NCBI GenBank assembly: GCA_050115555.1
Contig: JASFQI010000204.1
Location: 1 to 8,774 of the forward strand
Direction: 5' to 3'
Origin: JASFQI01 sp050115555
GTDB taxonomy: Bacteria; Desulfobacterota; DSM-4660; Desulfatiglandales; HGW-15
Length of the DNA: 8,774 bases
Part shown: positions 6,217 through 8,774 of the stretch, piece by piece
How the letters are laid out: each line of letters begins with the position of its first letter
Numbering within the stretch: position 1 is the first letter of the stretch
The notes under the pieces: model-generated
The model's input: only the letters and a program-made list of their open reading frames with translations
Databases searched by the model: none
Told to the model about the DNA's origin: nothing
Translations under genes and position numbers: made by a program

Positions 6217-6995
6217 ACAAGTCTTCCGAGCCCAAATCGCCGGTCCCGTCCCTGACGCGGGCCTTGAGGGTCCTGGACGCTCTCACCGAGGATCCTGTGG
6301 AGAGGAGCCTCTCGGAGCTCTCCCGGGAGCTTCGAATCCCTTCGGCCTCGCTCTGGCGCATCCTGAAGGTCCTGGTGGACCAGGACTACATCATCTTTGA
6401 CAAGAAGCGGCGAACCTACCGCCTGGGCTTCAAGCTCATGTACATGGGCAATCTCCTGCTCAACGGCTCGCGATTCCGGTCCCAGGGCAGGGAGTACCTG
6501 CGAAAGCTGGCCGACCGGACCGGAGAAACGGCCGAGCTGGACGTGCGGATCCGGGACCAGCTCGTCCTGATCGACCAGGTGACGAGCCCCCATGCCGTCT
6601 ATCTTTACTCCCACGTGGGAAGCGCCATGCCGTTCTTTCACGCCACCGCGCCAGGCAAGGTCTACCTTGCACACACGGAACCGGACAAGCTTCGAAGCGT
6701 CATGGGCAAGCTGGGATTCCCGCGGCTCACGCCCCGGACGATCCAGGACCTGGAGGCCCTGGAAAAGGAACTGGAGGCCGTTCGGGCCGTCGGGTATGCC
6801 GTGGACAGGGAGGAGATGCGGGAGGGCGTGGGCCGTGTGGCTGCACCTGTATTTGACGCGTCCGGGGCGATCGCCGCCTGCCTGGCCGTGGCCTGCCCTT
6901 CCTTCCGCTTGACCGATCCGCAAAAATGCGAGGATTACGGCCGCGCGGTGAAAGAGATCGCGCAGGAGATGACGGAGAACGGCTCGGGCGTCTGA
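6213..6995 (+). CDS. IclR-family transcriptional regulator
   Basis: The protein has 260 residues. The N-terminal winged helix-turn-helix covers about 12-75: SLTRALRVLDAL, then RSLSELSRELRIPSASLWRILKVLVDQDYI and the wing KKRRTYRLGFKL. The effector-binding GAF-like IclR domain covers about 90-255, with GETAELDVRI, HATAPGKVYLA, VGYAVDREEMREGVGRVAAPVFD and a closing hydrophobic strand AACLAVACPS, all in the usual order and at full length. The start ATG overlaps the hydrolase stop (ATGA at 6213-6216), so translation is coupled. The Shine-Dalgarno is poor (GAAGAGG further upstream than ideal), in line with coupling. IclR proteins usually control nearby catabolic genes in response to a small organic acid or aromatic effector. 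The hydrolase operon itself and the convergent acyl-CoA dehydrogenases are the obvious candidate targets, which is inference. Confidence 0.93.
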   Translation: MNKSSEPKSPVPSLTRALRVLDALTEDPVERSLSELSRELRIPSASLWRILKVLVDQDYIIFDKKRRTYRLGFKLMYMGNLLLNGSRFRSQGREYLRKLADRTGETAELDVRIRDQLVLIDQVTSPHAVYLYSHVGSAMPFFHATAPGKVYLAHTEPDKLRSVMGKLGFPRLTPRTIQDLEALEKELEAVRAVGYAVDREEMREGVGRVAAPVFDASGAIAACLAVACPSFRLTDPQKCEDYGRAVKEIAQEMTENGSGV

Positions 6996-7032
6996 CGCGG
7001 AGTCCGGCACCGAATTGGCCTCAAGGAAAAGG

Positions 7033-7047
7033 GCCCGGGGAGCGGGC
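7033..7047 (-). terminator. Candidate terminator for the acyl-CoA dehydrogenase operon
   Basis: Read on the minus strand, GCCCG and CGGGC form a 5-bp GC stem around a 5-nt loop, followed at once by CCTTTTCCTT. It lies just downstream of the dehydrogenase stop (7056-7058). The stem is short and the T-run is interrupted, so this is a moderate call. It shares bases with the hairpin at 7044-7067, and only one of the two can form at a time. Confidence 0.4.
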
Positions 7048-7067
7048 GGCGGGCGCTACCGCCGCCC
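7044..7067 (+). terminator. Strong hairpin between convergent units, likely plus-strand terminator
   Basis: GGGCGGCGG at 7044-7052 pairs perfectly with CCGCCGCCC at 7059-7067 across a 6-nt loop, followed by TTT on the plus strand. It lies 48 nt after the IclR stop and could end the hydrolase-regulator transcript, though the T-run is only three bases. The right arm and part of the loop are also the last codons and stop of the convergent dehydrogenase gene, so that mRNA would carry the same hairpin across its stop codon. Confidence 0.5.
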
Positions 7068-8189
7068 TTTGATGATCTCCCTCCCGACGATCATCCGCTG
7101 GATCTGGTTGGCCCCCTCGAAAATCTGGGTGAGCTTGGCGTCCCGGAACATGCGCTCCACGGGAAAGTCCCGGGTGTACCCGTATCCCCCCAGGACCTGC
7201 ACCATGTCCGTGGTGATCTTCACGGCCGCGTCGCTGCAGAACGTCTTGGCCATGGAGGCGAGGCGGGTGTTTTTTCGGCCCGCGTCAAATGCCCGTGCGG
7301 CTTTCTCCATGAGCCCTCGCCCCGCCTCGATCAGGGTGTCGGCGTCCACCAGGAGAAACTGGATGGCCTGGTGCTCGATCAGGGGCTTCCCGAACGTGGC
7401 CCGCTCACGCGCATACCCGACCGTGAAATCCAGCGCTCCCTCTGCAAGCCCCAATGCCAGCGCAGCTACAAAAGGACGGGACATGTCGAAATCACCCATG
7501 GCAATGGCAAACCCGTCCCCGGGCCTGCCCAGAAGGTTCTCCCGGGGCACCATGACATCCTCGAGGAGGACCTCTGCGGTGTTGCTCCCTCGAAAGCCGC
7601 ACTTCTCCTCGCTTTTCCCGACGACCACTCCCGGCATGTCACGATCCACCAGGAAAAAGGAGAGCTCGTCCTCGCCGGTTCGTGCCAGCGCGGAGTAGAG
7701 CCCGGCCACCGCCCCGTTCGTGGCAAAGACCTTTCGTCCATTCAAAACGTAGCCGTCCTCCTTCCGGACCGCGCGGGTGGAGATCGCCTGTACGTCCGAG
7801 CCCGCACCCGGTTCGGTCACTAGATAGCCTATGAGCTCCCTTCCCTCGGAGATTCGAGGAAAGCAGCGCTCCTTCTGGGAGGTAGACCCCGAAGTGATCA
7901 AAGGAAAGCTTCCCACCGCCTGGATAATCGGAAGCAGAGCCGAGGAGGCACAGGCCTTGGCGATCTCCTCGACGCACAGGCAGAGCGTGTAGCATGGCTC
8001 TTCGGGCCAGCCTCCGTAGCTCCCGGGCAGCATGATCTGAAGGACGCCCAAGTCCCAGAGAAGGTCGACCACGCCCCAGTCGAATCGCTCCATACGATCC
8101 GTTTCCGCGGCAGCCGGTGCGATACGGTCCTTCACCGCACGTTTCACTGTATCCAGCAGTATGGTTTGTTCTTCACTCATGGGTTTCAT
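7056..8189 (-). CDS. Acyl-CoA dehydrogenase
   Basis: The protein has 377 residues from the ATG at 8189, close to the usual family length. GGGAG at 8200-8204 lies 10 nt upstream; a second ATG at 8180 is possible. Domain order is complete: N-terminal helical domain (about 1-115), the middle beta-domain with YLVTEPGAGSD (122-132) and WGV/LNGRKVFATN-type strands, then the C-terminal helical domain with RATFGKPL (263-270), QVLGGYGYTRDFPVERMFRD (331-350) and IFEGANQIQR (356-365). The catalytic base is expected at E358, and the FAD-contacting Arg/Phe/Gly of RATFG and the GGYGY loop are present. It is therefore expected to oxidise an acyl-CoA to the enoyl-CoA, passing electrons to ETF. The chain length or ring structure of the substrate cannot be read. 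It follows another dehydrogenase gene by 32 nt and is probably its operon partner. Confidence 0.93.
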   Translation of the reverse strand: MKPMSEEQTILLDTVKRAVKDRIAPAAAETDRMERFDWGVVDLLWDLGVLQIMLPGSYGGWPEEPCYTLCLCVEEIAKACASSALLPIIQAVGSFPLITSGSTSQKERCFPRISEGRELIGYLVTEPGAGSDVQAISTRAVRKEDGYVLNGRKVFATNGAVAGLYSALARTGEDELSFFLVDRDMPGVVVGKSEEKCGFRGSNTAEVLLEDVMVPRENLLGRPGDGFAIAMGDFDMSRPFVAALALGLAEGALDFTVGYARERATFGKPLIEHQAIQFLLVDADTLIEAGRGLMEKAARAFDAGRKNTRLASMAKTFCSDAAVKITTDMVQVLGGYGYTRDFPVERMFRDAKLTQIFEGANQIQRMIVGREIIKGRR

Positions 8190-8221
8190 GGCAATCTCGC
8201 TCCCTGAAAAAAGGAATCCTG

Positions 8222-8774
8222 TCAAAGGAGCCGGCTCTCAAGAAACGTGGGGCTCAGCTTTTTCAGGATGCGGACGATGGTGTTGAGCTGGACCTCGACG
8301 GTGCCCTCGTACATCTCCACGATACGGTTGTCACGGTATCGGCGCTCCACCTCCTGATCCAGGAAGTAGCCGTACCCCCCGAACACGGTGATGCACTCGT
8401 CAATGATCCATTTGGCACGCTCGGGTACATGGTGCTTGACCGAAGAGGTGAGAAGCGGCACGACCTCCTCGGGGTATCGACCGCGCTGAGTGCACGCCCA
8501 TGCGGCATGGTAGTTCATCCACTTGAGCGACTGGATCTCGCTCCACAGGCGCGCGATTTTGTGACCCACGGCCTGGAAATCGATGATGGGTTTTTGGAAC
8601 TGCATCCTCTTCCGGGCATGCTTCAGGGCAAGCAGAAACGCCCCCTCGCAGTTCCCGAGGGCCTGGGCTCCGATCTCGATGCGGCTCTCATCCAGGAATC
8701 CCAGCACGTTCATCAACCCGGCGCCCCTCTTCCCCACGATGTTTTCTCGGGGCACCTTGAGGTCGTGGAACACG
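8222..8774 (-). CDS. Acyl-CoA dehydrogenase, partial (N-terminus outside window)
   Basis: The frame enters from the right edge, so the apparent GTG near 8773 is not taken as a true start; 183 C-terminal residues are visible. They begin inside the middle domain with VFHDLKVPRENIVGKRGAG, the usual family segment, and run through the C-terminal helical domain. FGGYGYFLDQEVERRYRDNRI and EMYEGTVEVQ place the probable catalytic Glu at visible residue 156. Two positions differ from the usual pattern: the RxxFG site reads RMQFQ, and the EIQR ending reads EVQL. The protein is clearly distinct from its downstream neighbour and not a recent duplicate. It probably acts on an acyl-CoA with the same operon partner, as a homomer or as part of a two-subunit enzyme. 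Which is unknown. Confidence 0.88.
   Translation of the reverse strand, partial: VFHDLKVPRENIVGKRGAGLMNVLGFLDESRIEIGAQALGNCEGAFLLALKHARKRMQFQKPIIDFQAVGHKIARLWSEIQSLKWMNYHAAWACTQRGRYPEEVVPLLTSSVKHHVPERAKWIIDECITVFGGYGYFLDQEVERRYRDNRIVEMYEGTVEVQLNTIVRILKKLSPTFLESRLL

Noticed and set aside
6090..7010. 306-codon minus-strand frame
   Set aside because: It is antisense to the IclR gene and the end of the hydrolase, both supported by domain motifs.
8190..8225. Alternative TTG start at 8225 for the downstream acyl-CoA dehydrogenase
   Set aside because: The ATG at 8189 has a Shine-Dalgarno at the right distance and begins the family-like sequence; the 12 extra residues have no homology character.

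Overview
The window reads as chromosomal DNA from a fairly GC-rich Gram-negative bacterium. The gene types (a PF04392-type periplasmic binding protein paired with a PAS sensor, a tandem pair of acyl-CoA dehydrogenases, an IclR regulator, MBL-fold hydrolase) would suit a deltaproteobacterial/Desulfobacterota-like organism. That placement is an inference from gene content and style, not from a marker gene. I found no rRNA, tRNA, CRISPR array, transposase or integrase.

Layout: (A) 1-2219, minus strand: a two-gene unit, a secreted ABC-type substrate-binding protein followed 18 nt later by a membrane sensor protein (two membrane helices, HAMP-like linker, start of a PAS domain) that runs off the left edge. 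No permease or ATPase gene is present, so the pair looks like a ligand-sensing module. (B) 2220-2556: a gene-free stretch with an imperfect inverted repeat made of ATCGGG/ATCGAT hexamers. (C) 2557-3480, minus: an MBL-fold metallo-hydrolase with a complete zinc-ligand set. (D) 3481-3875: an AT-rich divergent control region with a perfect 16-bp palindrome and a palindromic -10-like box. (E) 3876-4310, plus: a small multi-helix membrane protein of unknown function. (F) 4311-4797: a gene-free stretch with several consecutive hairpins. (G) 4798-6995, plus: a membrane-anchored serine hydrolase of the class C beta-lactamase/6-aminohexanoate-dimer hydrolase type, overlapping by ATGA with an IclR-family regulator. 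(H) 6996-7067: overlapping hairpins between convergent transcription units. (I) 7056-8774, minus: two different acyl-CoA dehydrogenases in tandem; the upstream one is cut by the right edge.

Functional reading: the right half points to catabolism of an acyl-CoA or amide/ester substrate. The hydrolase and the IclR regulator are translationally coupled, and the dehydrogenase pair converges on them, so a regulatory link is possible but not shown by the sequence. The left half is a sensory module with no visible metabolic link to the rest. I see no clear evidence of a wholly new system. The least explained parts are the structured gap at 4311-4797, the hexamer repeat at 2264-2391 and the divergent control region at 3481-3875.
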